A DNA stretch of 64,000 bases, taken from Pigmentiphaga sp. Lineage in GTDB: Bacteria; Pseudomonadota; Gammaproteobacteria; Burkholderiales; Burkholderiaceae_B. The notes under the pieces are model-generated. The model saw only the letters and a list, made by a program, of their open reading frames with translations, ran no database searches and had not been told where the DNA came from. Positions 17,236-27,861 of the stretch are shown piece by piece (position 1 is the stretch's first letter; every line of letters starts with the position of its first letter). The stretch lies in assembly GCA_023228945.1 (NCBI GenBank), contig JALOAI010000019.1, positions 1 through 64,000 on the forward strand, in the 5' to 3' direction. A program made the position numbers and the translations under genes.

Positions 17236-17284
17236 GGGCTACGCTGGAGTTCCTGGGAGAGCGCTTAGCGGATCCTTTGTTGCC
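17236..17284 (+). repeat. 49-bp direct repeat, right copy
   Basis: This is the second copy of the repeat at 16493, in the same orientation. Read on the minus strand it supplies the last 15 codons and TAG stop of the second LysR gene. The repeat is therefore not ancestral to that gene's end but was brought in with, or created by, the hicAB segment. Confidence 0.92.
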
Positions 17285-18159
17285 GTAAGCACCTCGAGCA
17301 CGGCGCCGACGCGCGGCGACAAGTGGCGTTTGCTGGGGTACACGGCATAAACCGGCTCTTCCGTGCCCACCTGGCACTGCGGCAGCACGGCCACCAGGCT
17401 GCCGTTACGCAATTCGTCGCGCACCGTCGGCTCGGGCAGCCGGGCAATGCCCAGGCCCTGCAACACCATCGTGCGCAAGGCTTCGGCCGAGTTGGCGCGG
17501 ATACTGCCTTGCACCGGCACGTCGATCACCTTGCCATCGACCTTCAGCAGCCAGTTGCTGCGATACGATCCGGGCAGGAAATTGAGGCAGTTGTGGTCGC
17601 TCAGTTCGTTGGCATGCCTGGGTTCGCCATGCCGTTCAAGGTAAGCCGGCGCCGCGCAGGTCAGCCAGCGCGTGCCGGCGATGCGCCGCGCCACCAGGGA
17701 TGAATCGGGAACATGGCCGCTGCGCAGCGATAGATCGATCTGGTGTTCGAACAGATCCAGCGGCGCGGCGGTAAGGATGAGCTCGATCTGCAGCTTGGGA
17801 TGGCGGCGCGTAAGCTCCGGCATTACCGGCAGCAGGCGGGACTGCGCGATCAGCAGCGTGCTATTGACGCGCAATACGCCTTCCACCTCGGCCAGCCGCC
17901 GGGCCACGCCCTCTTCCGCTTCTTCCAGGGCCTCCAGTACGCGCTGGGCGCCCTCCAGGTAGCTCTCGCCCTCCTGGGTCAGATGCAACATACGCGAGGT
18001 GCGATGGAATAGCCGCACCCCCAGCCGGGTTTCCATGCGCTGGATCAGCTTGCTGACCGTGGAAGGATCGCAATCGAGGGCCCGCGCCGCCGCCGAGAAG
18101 CTGCGCTCGCCGGCGACGCGCATGAAGATGTCGAGTTCGCGGATCCTGTCGTTGGCCAT
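17239..18159 (-). CDS. LysR-family transcriptional regulator
   Basis: This 306-residue paralogue of the regulator at 15646 has a helix-turn-helix in GERSFSAAARALDCDPSTVSK and a LysR effector domain. The start at 18159 gives MANDRIRELDIF, matching the paralogue; CAGGAGAAC is 13 bp upstream. Its C-terminal 15 residues (from TKDPLSALPG) are encoded by the reverse of the direct repeat at 17236, so the original tail has been replaced. It lies downstream of, and on the same strand as, the CoA-transferase and fused acyl-CoA dehydrogenase genes and may regulate them. Confidence 0.9.
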   Translation of the reverse strand: MANDRIRELDIFMRVAGERSFSAAARALDCDPSTVSKLIQRMETRLGVRLFHRTSRMLHLTQEGESYLEGAQRVLEALEEAEEGVARRLAEVEGVLRVNSTLLIAQSRLLPVMPELTRRHPKLQIELILTAAPLDLFEHQIDLSLRSGHVPDSSLVARRIAGTRWLTCAAPAYLERHGEPRHANELSDHNCLNFLPGSYRSNWLLKVDGKVIDVPVQGSIRANSAEALRTMVLQGLGIARLPEPTVRDELRNGSLVAVLPQCQVGTEEPVYAVYPSKRHLSPRVGAVLEVLTATKDPLSALPGTPA

Positions 18160-18265
18160 GATGTCGTGCTGTTCTCCTGGAACGTTGCCGGTGTGGAAGA
18201 ACGCCCCCTCGATGCCGGCGCTCAGGCCCGTGATCATCGATGGCGGGCCGCCACCGCCATCCTGA

Positions 18266-20566
18266 TTACCGAGGCAAGCGCAGGCCGCGCTGGGCGATGA
18301 GGCTGCGCTGGATCTCGTTGGTGCCAATGCTGATCACCCACATCAGCGAATGCCGCAGCCGCTGCTCGAAGCTGCCGTTGGCCCAGGCCCGCGGCGCGCC
18401 CTGCGACAAGGTGGCGCGCATGCCGAGGATCTCGAGCAGGGCTTCGCCGAAGCGCTCCATCAATTCGCCGGAAAATACCTTGCTGATGGCGCCGTATTCG
18501 GGCGGCGTGATGCCATCCACCGCCAGCTCGGCGCAATGCAGCATGAGCAGACGGCCAACCTCGATCTCGGCCGCGAAACCGGCGAGCCGATCGCGCACCA
18601 CGGGGTCGTGCAAGGGAGCCTGGGCATCACCGGCGGACTGAGCCAGGATCTCGAGCGCCTGCTCGAACCAGCGCATCACTTTACAGACGATTCCGCCGCC
18701 GATCAAACCGCGTTCGGCCGCCAGCGCGCCGGTGAGTACCTTCCAGCCGCCGTTGAGTTCGCCCACCAGGGCGTCGGGCTCCAGCTTGACGTCATCGTAG
18801 AAGATGTTGGCGAATGACCCATCATATAGCGTCGTGGCCTGGTTGATGGTGATGCCCGGCGCGTCCATCGGCACGATGAACATGCTGATGCCCGCATGCG
18901 CCGGCTTGGCCTCGGCGTCGGTGCGCGCCGCCAGGAACATATACTTGCCCCACCAGGTGGTGGTCCAGATCTTCTGGCCCTGGATGGTCCAGCCGTCCGC
19001 CGTGCGGATCGCCCGGGTGCGCAGCGAGGCGAGGTCCGAGCCCGCTCCGGGTTCGCTGTAGCCCATGCCGTGCATCGCTTCGCCGCGCAGCATCTCGGGC
19101 AAATAACGTGCTTGTTGCCCGGGCGTGCCGTACAGCATCAGGGCGTTGGCCTGCACCGCGGCGCCGGCGCGCGGCGCTTCGGCACGCTCCATCTCTTCGA
19201 TGAACGCGATCTGCTCCATCGGGCCGCGCCCCTGGCCACCGAACTCCCGCGGCCAGGCCAGGCCATTCCAGCCGGTGCGCCCCAGCGCCAGGGCGAACTC
19301 ATGGTCGTACTCCCGGCCGTGGAAGGGCCGCGCGTCGAAGGCCGCCCGGCGCTCGGGCGTCCAGTAGTCCGCCAGCCACTGGCGCACCTCGAGGCGGAAG
19401 CGATTGCCCTCTTCACCCAGATCGTGTTCGGGAAAACGGAAACCCGGCTGGCCGAACACCTCGGCGGCCAGCCGCCGACGGGCACGCCGCGCGCCGCCGA
19501 ATGCGGCGCAGTCGCGATGTACCTGACGGAAGTGCCGTGGCGCCTCGTGCTCTTCGGCATAGCCGATGGCGCCGAAGGTATGCTGGATCTCCAGGCTGGC
19601 CCGGATCAAGGCCGGCGCCGCGAACACCGCGGCGCTCGCCAGCCAGTACTCCGGCCGCCGCTCGTCGTCCAGGGCACGCGCGGCTTGCGCCAACGCCAGC
19701 CGCACACCTTCCAGACCGATGTAGACGTCCGCCAGCTTGTGCTGGATAGCCTGGAAGCGGCCGATCGGCTGCCCGAACTGGCGGCGTTCGCCGGCATACT
19801 CCACCGCCATTTCGAAGGCGCGGCGGGCGGCGCCGTGGGCACGCGCCAATCCGGCCCACTGCGCGAGCAGCGCCGGATCGAAGCCTGGCTCGGCGTCCGC
19901 CACGATCCACTCCGCCGGCGCCTCGGCCAACACGAGGCTGGCCAGAGCCAGCTTACCGAACGAGGGCACCGCCTGCCACGCGACGCCCGCCGCCTCACGT
20001 GCTACCAGGGCCCAGCCCGCGGGCTGGAGCGCCACCAGGATATGGGTGGCAATGGCGGAACCCTGCCAGGCCGCCAGGGCGCCGGACACCCGGCCGCCCG
20101 CCGCCGTGAAGCCGCCCGCCTGCGGGTCGCCGTCCCGATGGCCCAAGGCCAGGGCCACCACCACCTCACCGCCCCGGACCGCCGCCATAAGCGCGGCGAC
20201 CTCGGGGCGTTGCGCGGCCAACGGCGCCAGCAGGCGCTGCGTCAGCCAGGCGTCGGCCAGCGGCGCCGCGCAATGCGCCCGGCCCAACTCTTCGAAGACG
20301 GCCTGCAACTCGGTCGCGCCGCCGAGGATCGGAGCGACCGGAACGCTGCCGGGAGACTCCACGCCGTCGAGGGCCACCACGCCGAGATCGAGCAACTCTT
20401 GCCAGGCGGCGCGCAGCGCCGGCGCGGCCTCGGTCGCGGCGGCGTCGGCCGGCATGTCGCCAAGACTGGCCAGGGCGCCACGCACCGCGTCGCGCAGGAC
20501 TTCACGCTCTTCCGGGCTGAGCGACTCCCGCGCCGGGGTGTCCGCCATACGATTTTGTTCAGACAT
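18266..20566 (-). CDS. fused two-domain acyl-CoA dehydrogenase
   Basis: This 766-residue protein is two acyl-CoA dehydrogenases in one chain. The N-terminal half (to about 370) keeps the C-terminal helical signature ERRQFGQPIGRFQAIQH, but its N-terminal half-domain is degenerate. The C-terminal half has SEPGAGSD, GQKIWTT and an ending SIGTNEIQRSLIAQRGL. Neither half has Glu at the MCAD-type YEGT position. The layout recalls the heteromeric alpha-beta FadE pairs used in steroid side-chain degradation, here fused. It begins 13 bp after the CoA-transferase stop, so the two are co-transcribed. The ribosome site is weak. Confidence 0.88.
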   Translation of the reverse strand: MSEQNRMADTPARESLSPEEREVLRDAVRGALASLGDMPADAAATEAAPALRAAWQELLDLGVVALDGVESPGSVPVAPILGGATELQAVFEELGRAHCAAPLADAWLTQRLLAPLAAQRPEVAALMAAVRGGEVVVALALGHRDGDPQAGGFTAAGGRVSGALAAWQGSAIATHILVALQPAGWALVAREAAGVAWQAVPSFGKLALASLVLAEAPAEWIVADAEPGFDPALLAQWAGLARAHGAARRAFEMAVEYAGERRQFGQPIGRFQAIQHKLADVYIGLEGVRLALAQAARALDDERRPEYWLASAAVFAAPALIRASLEIQHTFGAIGYAEEHEAPRHFRQVHRDCAAFGGARRARRRLAAEVFGQPGFRFPEHDLGEEGNRFRLEVRQWLADYWTPERRAAFDARPFHGREYDHEFALALGRTGWNGLAWPREFGGQGRGPMEQIAFIEEMERAEAPRAGAAVQANALMLYGTPGQQARYLPEMLRGEAMHGMGYSEPGAGSDLASLRTRAIRTADGWTIQGQKIWTTTWWGKYMFLAARTDAEAKPAHAGISMFIVPMDAPGITINQATTLYDGSFANIFYDDVKLEPDALVGELNGGWKVLTGALAAERGLIGGGIVCKVMRWFEQALEILAQSAGDAQAPLHDPVVRDRLAGFAAEIEVGRLLMLHCAELAVDGITPPEYGAISKVFSGELMERFGEALLEILGMRATLSQGAPRAWANGSFEQRLRHSLMWVISIGTNEIQRSLIAQRGLRLPR

Positions 20567-20579
20567 ATCTCATAACCCT

Positions 20580-21794
20580 TCAAGCGACCCCGGCCACCGG
20601 CCCGAGCACGCCACGCTCCTGGAGCTCGGTGAGCCGTTCGCCGGTGAGGCCCAGCCATTCGCCCAGGATCTCGGCGGTATGTTCACCCAGCCCCGCCACC
20701 GAATCGCGCGCCTCGGCTCGGCTGCGCGAGAGTTTGAAGGCGGGGTTGGCCACCAGGAAGGTTTCGTCGCCCGCGTGCACCGGCGCCAGAAAGCCCCGCT
20801 GCTGCACGTGCGGATCGGCCATGGCTTCGGCCATGGTGCGATAGCGCGAACACGGCACACCGGCGGCCAGCAGAATCCGCTCGCACTCCTCGCCGCTGCG
20901 CTGCGAGGTCCAGCCTTCGATGATGCGCAACAGCGCCGACCAATTGGCTTCCTTGTCGCGCACGGTGGCGAAACGCGGATCGGTCTTGCCTTCCGGAAAA
21001 CCGATCACCTCGAACAGGACATCCTGGTTCTTCTGGGTCACGGCGGCCACCATCACATAGCCGTCGGCCGAGCGCACCGGCTCGTACACCTGGCGCGGAC
21101 GCTCGGCCGGGAACTGCGCCGCCTGCATCTCGTACACCAGCATGCCCATCACCGAGTCGAGCAGCGCCACGTCGATCTGCTGGCCCAGCCCCGTGCGCGT
21201 GCGATCGTACAGCGCCAGCTGGATGGCATAGGCGGCCTGCACCGCACCCATGGCGTCGGCGATGAAGATACCGTTGTTGGCCGGCCGCTCGGCACCGCTC
21301 TGGTACTGCATATAGGCTTGCTCGTAGCCGGACGCGGCGTGGATCACCGGCGCATAGGCCGGCGCATTGGCCAGCGGCCCGGTCTGGCCGAAGCCCGACA
21401 CCGAGCAATAGATCAAGCGCGGGTTGTGTCGCGACAGTGTTTCGTAGTCCAGGCCCAGGCGCTTCATGACCCCGGGCCGGAAGTTCTCGATCACGACGTC
21501 GGCCTGCCGGCTGAGATCGCGGGCGAGCTGGCGCCCTTCCTCGTGCCGGAGGTCGAGCACGATGCTGCGTTTGCCGCAGTTCATCGCCGCGAAGTAGGTA
21601 CTGACCTCTCCCACGTGCGGCGGCCGCTGACGCACGACGTCGCCATCGGGCGCTTCCACCTTGATGACCTCGGCGCCGGCGTCGGCCAGCATGCGCGTGC
21701 ACATCGGCCCCGCCATGACGATGGTGAAGTCCAGGACGCGGACGCCCTCCAGAGGGCCCGCGCCCTTTTCCTCCTGTCGGTGTCGCAAAGACAT
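20580..21794 (-). CDS. CaiB/BaiF (class III) CoA-transferase family protein
   Basis: This 404-residue protein would move CoA between a donor acyl-CoA and a carboxylic acid. GGGAGAA precedes the chosen ATG. Family segments are VLDFTIVMAGPMCTRMLADAGAEVIKVE at the N-terminus, ENFRPGVMKRLGLDY near 115 and GFGQTGPLANAPAY near 145. The residue expected to be the catalytic Asp (PxYD) reads Ala here, in PAYAPVIHAASG. It could activate the acid made by the aldehyde dehydrogenase for the fused acyl-CoA dehydrogenase encoded next. Motif copy 3 is 75-90 bp upstream. Confidence 0.88.
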   Translation of the reverse strand: MSLRHRQEEKGAGPLEGVRVLDFTIVMAGPMCTRMLADAGAEVIKVEAPDGDVVRQRPPHVGEVSTYFAAMNCGKRSIVLDLRHEEGRQLARDLSRQADVVIENFRPGVMKRLGLDYETLSRHNPRLIYCSVSGFGQTGPLANAPAYAPVIHAASGYEQAYMQYQSGAERPANNGIFIADAMGAVQAAYAIQLALYDRTRTGLGQQIDVALLDSVMGMLVYEMQAAQFPAERPRQVYEPVRSADGYVMVAAVTQKNQDVLFEVIGFPEGKTDPRFATVRDKEANWSALLRIIEGWTSQRSGEECERILLAAGVPCSRYRTMAEAMADPHVQQRGFLAPVHAGDETFLVANPAFKLSRSRAEARDSVAGLGEHTAEILGEWLGLTGERLTELQERGVLGPVAGVA

Positions 21795-21867
21795 GACGAT
21801 GTTTCTCCCGTAATTTGGCTGCGGGAAGAATGACCGGCCCCGGAGCCGCCAACAAGACGCGGGTGGG

Positions 21868-21883
21868 CATATCATCTGTGATT
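21868..21883 (-). promoter_or_regulatory. conserved operator-like motif, copy 3
   Basis: On the minus strand this reads ATCACAGATGATATGC; ATCACAGATGAT is identical to the core of copy 2. The ATGAA arm seen in the other copies is weak here. It is about 75-90 bp upstream of the CoA-transferase start codon. Confidence 0.55.
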
Positions 21884-22104
21884 TTGCGGCACAGCTGCCC
21901 GGCATGGGCCGTGCCCACGGCGGCGGCGCCGCCAGCATAGAGGCCGTTGGGAGGTATGCCGGGAGCCCGCTGCGCGGGCGTCCGCCATGCTACAGTGGCC
22001 TCCGCTTTGCATTGCCGTTTCATTTTTTTACGGTCTGCCACGACACGCTTTCGGCCGCGGCCGGGGCGTGCCGATTCCCGGCGCCCGACGCGCCGGCATT
22101 CGCC

Positions 22105-23323
22105 ATGGGCTATTGGAATCTTTATTTCGCCGCCAAGCTGCTGCTGGCCTGGGCGGGCATACTCCAGCCGGTCTGGGGACTGAATCTATTGTTGGGTGTG
22201 GCCGTGCTCGTGCCGTTGCGCAGCCGCCGGCTGGGCGTGCCGCGCCAGGTGCTGGCCATGGCCGCGGCGGCCGGCCTGGCCTACTACGAGGCGGGGCTGT
22301 CGCCGCCGGCCCGGGTACTGGATCCGTCCACGGCGCTGAGCGCATTTTCGCCGTCCTATCTGTTCGAACTGGCTGGCCGCCTGCCTCTGGCCATCGTGAT
22401 CTTGCCGGGCTTTCTGGCCGTCTTGATCTACGTCGCCAATAAGCGGCTCGGACAGACGGCCACCTTCATCTTGCTGGCCGTGGCGGCTGTGCCGGTTTGG
22501 CACAACAGCAATCGGCTCACCGCCCAGGCGGCCGCCACCGCCAGCGGCCGCCTGGCGCCGCCCCCCGCCGACGCGCCTTTCGCCGCCCCGGACGACGACT
22601 ACGGCACCCAGCTCAGAGCATTCCATTCGGCGGAATCGGGGCGCCGGGTCTCGTTCGGCCCCATGTCGACCGACGCCGAGGCCCAATTCGACATCATCGT
22701 CCTGCATATCTGCTCGCTGTCGTGGGACGACATGAACGCCACCGAAGCCCGCAGCCATCCGCTGCTGTCGCGTTTCGATTACCTCTTCGAGAACTTCAAC
22801 TCCGCCACCAGCTACAGCAATCCGGCGGCCATCCGCCTCTTGCGGGCATCCTGCGGCCAGCAACCGCACGACGGCCAAGTGGCGGGATTGCGCGAGACCC
22901 CAACCCCGCCGATCGTACACGTGCCGGTTGGGGTGAAGAACTCCGGCCTTGCGGCCGGAGCTTCTCCGCCACGATTCGGGGGAGCCTTCGGCTCCGGCAG
23001 ATTTGGCCTCGCTAACCTCGCCGTGAACGGCGAGGCTTGCGCTTAGGCGCGTGGTCAAGCTGGTCGGGCTGGATAGCGCGCGCGCCAACCGGAACGCGCC
23101 GATCGTCATCAGCCAGCCCTCCAGCTATCTGGCACTGGCGCAATTACTGTCGAACCTCGTGGCCAGCAGCCCCTACGAAACCGGGGCCCCCGCCTTGGCA
23201 CACTATGCCGAGAGACTGCCCCAGACCCGGCTGGTGAGCGAAAACGAGGGCACGCTGGCCATGGCCATCGATGATGGCTATGTGGTTCGCGCCACGGGCA
23301 CAGGCTGGCGCCGTGGCCGGTAA
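22105..23323 (+). pseudogene. bcsG: bcsG remnant (cellulose phosphoethanolamine transferase)
   Basis: The first part encodes the BcsG membrane domain (GYWNLYFAAKLLLAWAG) and the start of the catalytic domain (FNSATSYSNPAAIRLLRASC, including the nucleophile Ser). At about 22868 the frame jumps to QVAGLRETPTPPIVHVPVG, skipping roughly 160 residues that in E. coli carry zinc ligands. A 125-bp hairpin-rich element then interrupts the gene at 22933 and adds a TAG at 23044-23046. The true C-terminus (NAPIVISQPSSYLALAQLL) resumes from 23051 in a different frame. BcsG normally decorates cellulose with phosphoethanolamine. No other bcs genes are in the window. It is inactive by deletion, frameshift and stop. 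Confidence 0.85.
22933..23057 (+). mobile_element. hairpin-rich repeat element, copy A (IS200/IS605- or MITE-like)
   Basis: This element of about 125 bp has three stem-loops: TCCGGCC/GGCCGGA, GGAGCC/GGCTCC and CCTCGCC/GGCGAGG. It ends CTTGCGCTT then GTGGTCA. It matches copy B at 62593-62719 (opposite strand) end to end, with conserved stems and GTGAAG at the left end. Short 3' parts recur at 59147 and 63641. No transposase is present. The layout resembles non-autonomous derivatives of the right end of IS200/IS605 elements; that family link is inference. Confidence 0.75.
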
Positions 23324-23360
23324 TGCCCCGCGGCTGGCAATGCCATTTGCCCGCCCCGAA

Positions 23361-23398
23361 TAAAAAGCCCGAGTCCAGCCGGGTGCTGGTACTCGGGC
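23361..23398 (-). terminator. rho-independent terminator of clpSA
   Basis: Read leftward, a long stem (GCCCGAGT paired with ACTCGGGC, extended by CCAG/CTGG) is followed by TTTTTA. It lies 90 bp past the clpA stop and 40 bp past the bcsG remnant. Confidence 0.85.
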
Positions 23399-23487
23399 CT
23401 TGTGGCTATGCGGCTAGCAGGCCGCGATCGAGCGGCGCCGGAAGACCGGTTCGCCAACGTGGCGTTCCCGGCCTGTGGCGCCTTTGA

Positions 23488-25874
<2,387 letters not shown>

Positions 25875-25878
<4 letters not shown>

Positions 25879-26186
25879 GCTTCCTCCATAACGCATTGAA
25901 GCGGATGTTGATGTTGCCGCGCGTAGCGGTTGACTTGCACCACCTTGGTATTGGCGATGTCGTAAGGATACACCCCACAGACCCCGCGCCCTTCGTGGTG
26001 GACCTTGAGCATGACCTGCACGGCCTGCTCATGGTCTTTGGCGAAAAAACGCTGAAGCACCATCACCACGAACTCCATGGGCGTGTAGTCATCATTGAGG
26101 AGCACCACTTGCCACAAGGGCGGCTCGCGCGTGGCGGTTTCGTCCTGCTGCGCCTGCTGCGGCGTGGTTTCTATACCGGTACTCAT
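25875..26186 (-). CDS. clpS: ClpS adaptor protein
   Basis: This 103-residue N-end-rule adaptor binds destabilising N-terminal residues and docks on ClpA. The core LLNDDYTPMEFVVMVLQRFF carries the family's conserved NDD/TPMEFV residues, followed by VHHEGRGVCG. It overlaps clpA by 4 bp. A possible -10, TAGAAT, ends only about 7 bp before the ATG and no Shine-Dalgarno is seen, so a leaderless transcript is possible. Confidence 0.93.
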
Positions 26187-26332
26187 ACGTCTATTCTATC
26201 CATATCCTGGGGGCACTTGCACGGCACGCAAGTGCCTGGCCGAAGATTCCGCCGCAAAATCCAGGCCGGCGGCACGACGGCGGCACGCGATTGCACGCGG
26301 ACTCTCCCGCCCGGCTTGCAGCGACCTGAAAA

Positions 26333-26348
26333 CTGTATGAAAATACAG
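26333..26348 (+). promoter_or_regulatory. SOS box (LexA operator) of lexA
   Basis: CTGTATGAAAATACAG matches the CTGT-N8-ACAG LexA operator perfectly. It lies 19 bp before the lexA start and overlaps a likely -10 (GAAAAT, with TTGCAG 17 bp upstream). LexA would therefore repress its own gene. Confidence 0.93.
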
Positions 26349-26366
26349 CTATTCAGGCGAGGGTCT

Positions 26367-27122
26367 ATGCGTCAAGCGCTCACTGCCCGTCAAGAGCAGA
26401 TCTTGCACACCATACGCGAGTTCATTCAGCGTACCGGCATCCCCCCCACGCGGGCCGAACTCGCCCGCGAGCTGGGTTTCCGTTCGGCCAATGCCGCCGA
26501 AGATCATCTCCGTGCCTTGGCCCGCAAAGGCGCGATCGAACTCAGCGCCGGCACTTCGCGGGGCATAAGGCTGCTCGATGCCGATGCTCCGCCCGCCACG
26601 GCCACCGCCGCCAGTTCCGGGCCTGACGCCCCGCCGGCGGCTGCGGCGCGGGCAACGGCGGCAGCCGCGGGCGTGCGGGCGGCCAAGGCGGCCGGCGCCT
26701 CGGTGGCCCAAGGGCTCGAGGTCCTGGCCAACCGCATCGCGCTGCCGCTGGTCGGCCGCGTGGCCGCCGGCCAGCCCATCCTGGCCGCCGAGCATGTATC
26801 GCGCCAGGTCGAGGTCGACCCGGAACTGTTTTCCGAATCCCCCGATTACCTGCTTACCGTGCGCGGCCTCAGCATGCGCGATGCCGGCATCCTCGAGGGC
26901 GACCTGGTCGCGGTGCGGCGCACGCCCGAGGCCCACCCCGGCCGCATCGTGGTGGCGCGCCTGGCCGACGAAGTCACCGTCAAGCGCCTGGCCAAGGCCA
27001 GGGGCGGCTGGCAGCTTCTGCCCGAAAACCCCGATTACGAACCCATCGCCGTGCAAGCGGGCGACGATTTCCAGATCGAGGGCGTGGTGGTCGGCCTGAT
27101 CCGGCCGGGGCCGCGCTGGTAG
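26367..27122 (+). CDS. lexA: LexA repressor
   Basis: This 251-residue SOS repressor has a winged helix-turn-helix at residues 1-70 (TARQEQILHTIREFIQRTGI, then RAELARELGF). The autoproteolysis domain has Ala-Gly cleavage in GRVAAGQPI, the nucleophile Ser in GLSMRDAGI and the Lys in EVTVKRLAK. The ATG at 26367 is chosen because it places MRQALTARQ directly after the SOS box. The linker between domains is an unusually long Ala/Pro-rich stretch of some 45-50 extra residues compared with the 202-residue E. coli protein. Confidence 0.95.
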   Translation: MRQALTARQEQILHTIREFIQRTGIPPTRAELARELGFRSANAAEDHLRALARKGAIELSAGTSRGIRLLDADAPPATATAASSGPDAPPAAAARATAAAAGVRAAKAAGASVAQGLEVLANRIALPLVGRVAAGQPILAAEHVSRQVEVDPELFSESPDYLLTVRGLSMRDAGILEGDLVAVRRTPEAHPGRIVVARLADEVTVKRLAKARGGWQLLPENPDYEPIAVQAGDDFQIEGVVVGLIRPGPRW

Positions 27123-27160
27123 GCGGCCGTCCTCGGCGCAAACAGGAACCCTCTGATCGA

Positions 27161-27763
27161 TCAAGGCTTCAAGCGCTGTAACGCCTGCGCCACTTGGCGC
27201 GTCACCAGCGGCCGGTGCTCCAGTTGGTCGTCCAGCCGGTCGCGCAAAAAACGGCGCAGTTCGGGCTCGATGGCGGGGTCTTCGAAGTCGGGCGCCGGGC
27301 CTTCCACGCCGTACCCGGTTTCCCGCAGCAGAATCCACTCGAACCGTCGCAGGGCGCCCGCTGCGCGGCCGCCTTCCGCCAGTTGGCGCAGGGCGGTGTC
27401 GTAGGCGTCGTACAAGGCGGGATGCGGATCCTCGCGCGGCAGCAGGCGTATCAGCAGTTCGTTCATGTACCAGGCCGACATGGCGGCCGCGCCGCCATAC
27501 ACGCGCAGCGGTGCGCACCATTCGATGCGGATCAGGGTCTTGACTTCGCCAGCGCCGCTCCACGAGAGGCTGAGCGGCTGAAATTGTGCCAGCGCCGGCC
27601 TCAGCGACGACGTCGGGCGGCGCGCGCCCTTGGCCACCATTGCCACCCGGCCCTGCTCCCGGGTGTAGGTGTCGAGCAGCAACGAGGTTTCGCGCCACGG
27701 CGCGGGGTGCAGCAGAAAGCCGTCGATGTCGTGAAATCGTGGCGTGGGCTGGCGGGTGGCCAT
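27161..27763 (-). CDS. recO: DNA repair protein RecO
   Basis: This 200-residue protein has an N-terminal OB-fold (GFLLHPAPWRETSLLLDTYT, MVAKGARRPTSSLRP) and the helical domain start (AWYMNELLIRLLPREDPHP). It works with RecR to load RecA. It is about 40 residues shorter than E. coli RecO, apparently missing part of the C-terminal domain between ETGYG and FEDPAIEPELRRFL. The ending LVTRQVAQALQRL looks intact. It is the last gene of the rpoE-to-recO block; no ribosome site is evident before the ATG. lexA lies beyond it in convergent orientation. Confidence 0.88.
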   Translation of the reverse strand: MATRQPTPRFHDIDGFLLHPAPWRETSLLLDTYTREQGRVAMVAKGARRPTSSLRPALAQFQPLSLSWSGAGEVKTLIRIEWCAPLRVYGGAAAMSAWYMNELLIRLLPREDPHPALYDAYDTALRQLAEGGRAAGALRRFEWILLRETGYGVEGPAPDFEDPAIEPELRRFLRDRLDDQLEHRPLVTRQVAQALQRLKP

Positions 27764-27861
27764 GGCGCGTTGGTCTGGTAGTCCTGGTTGAGATCGGCCA
27801 GCGGGAGGCGTGGCGTCGCCCCGGCGGCCAGGGCGGTGGCGGGCCGGCTCTTGCGAGCCGC

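Noticed and set aside
21904..22104. N-terminal extension of the bcsG frame
   Set aside because: The upstream 67 codons do not resemble BcsG; the family start GYWNLYF follows the ATG at 22105.
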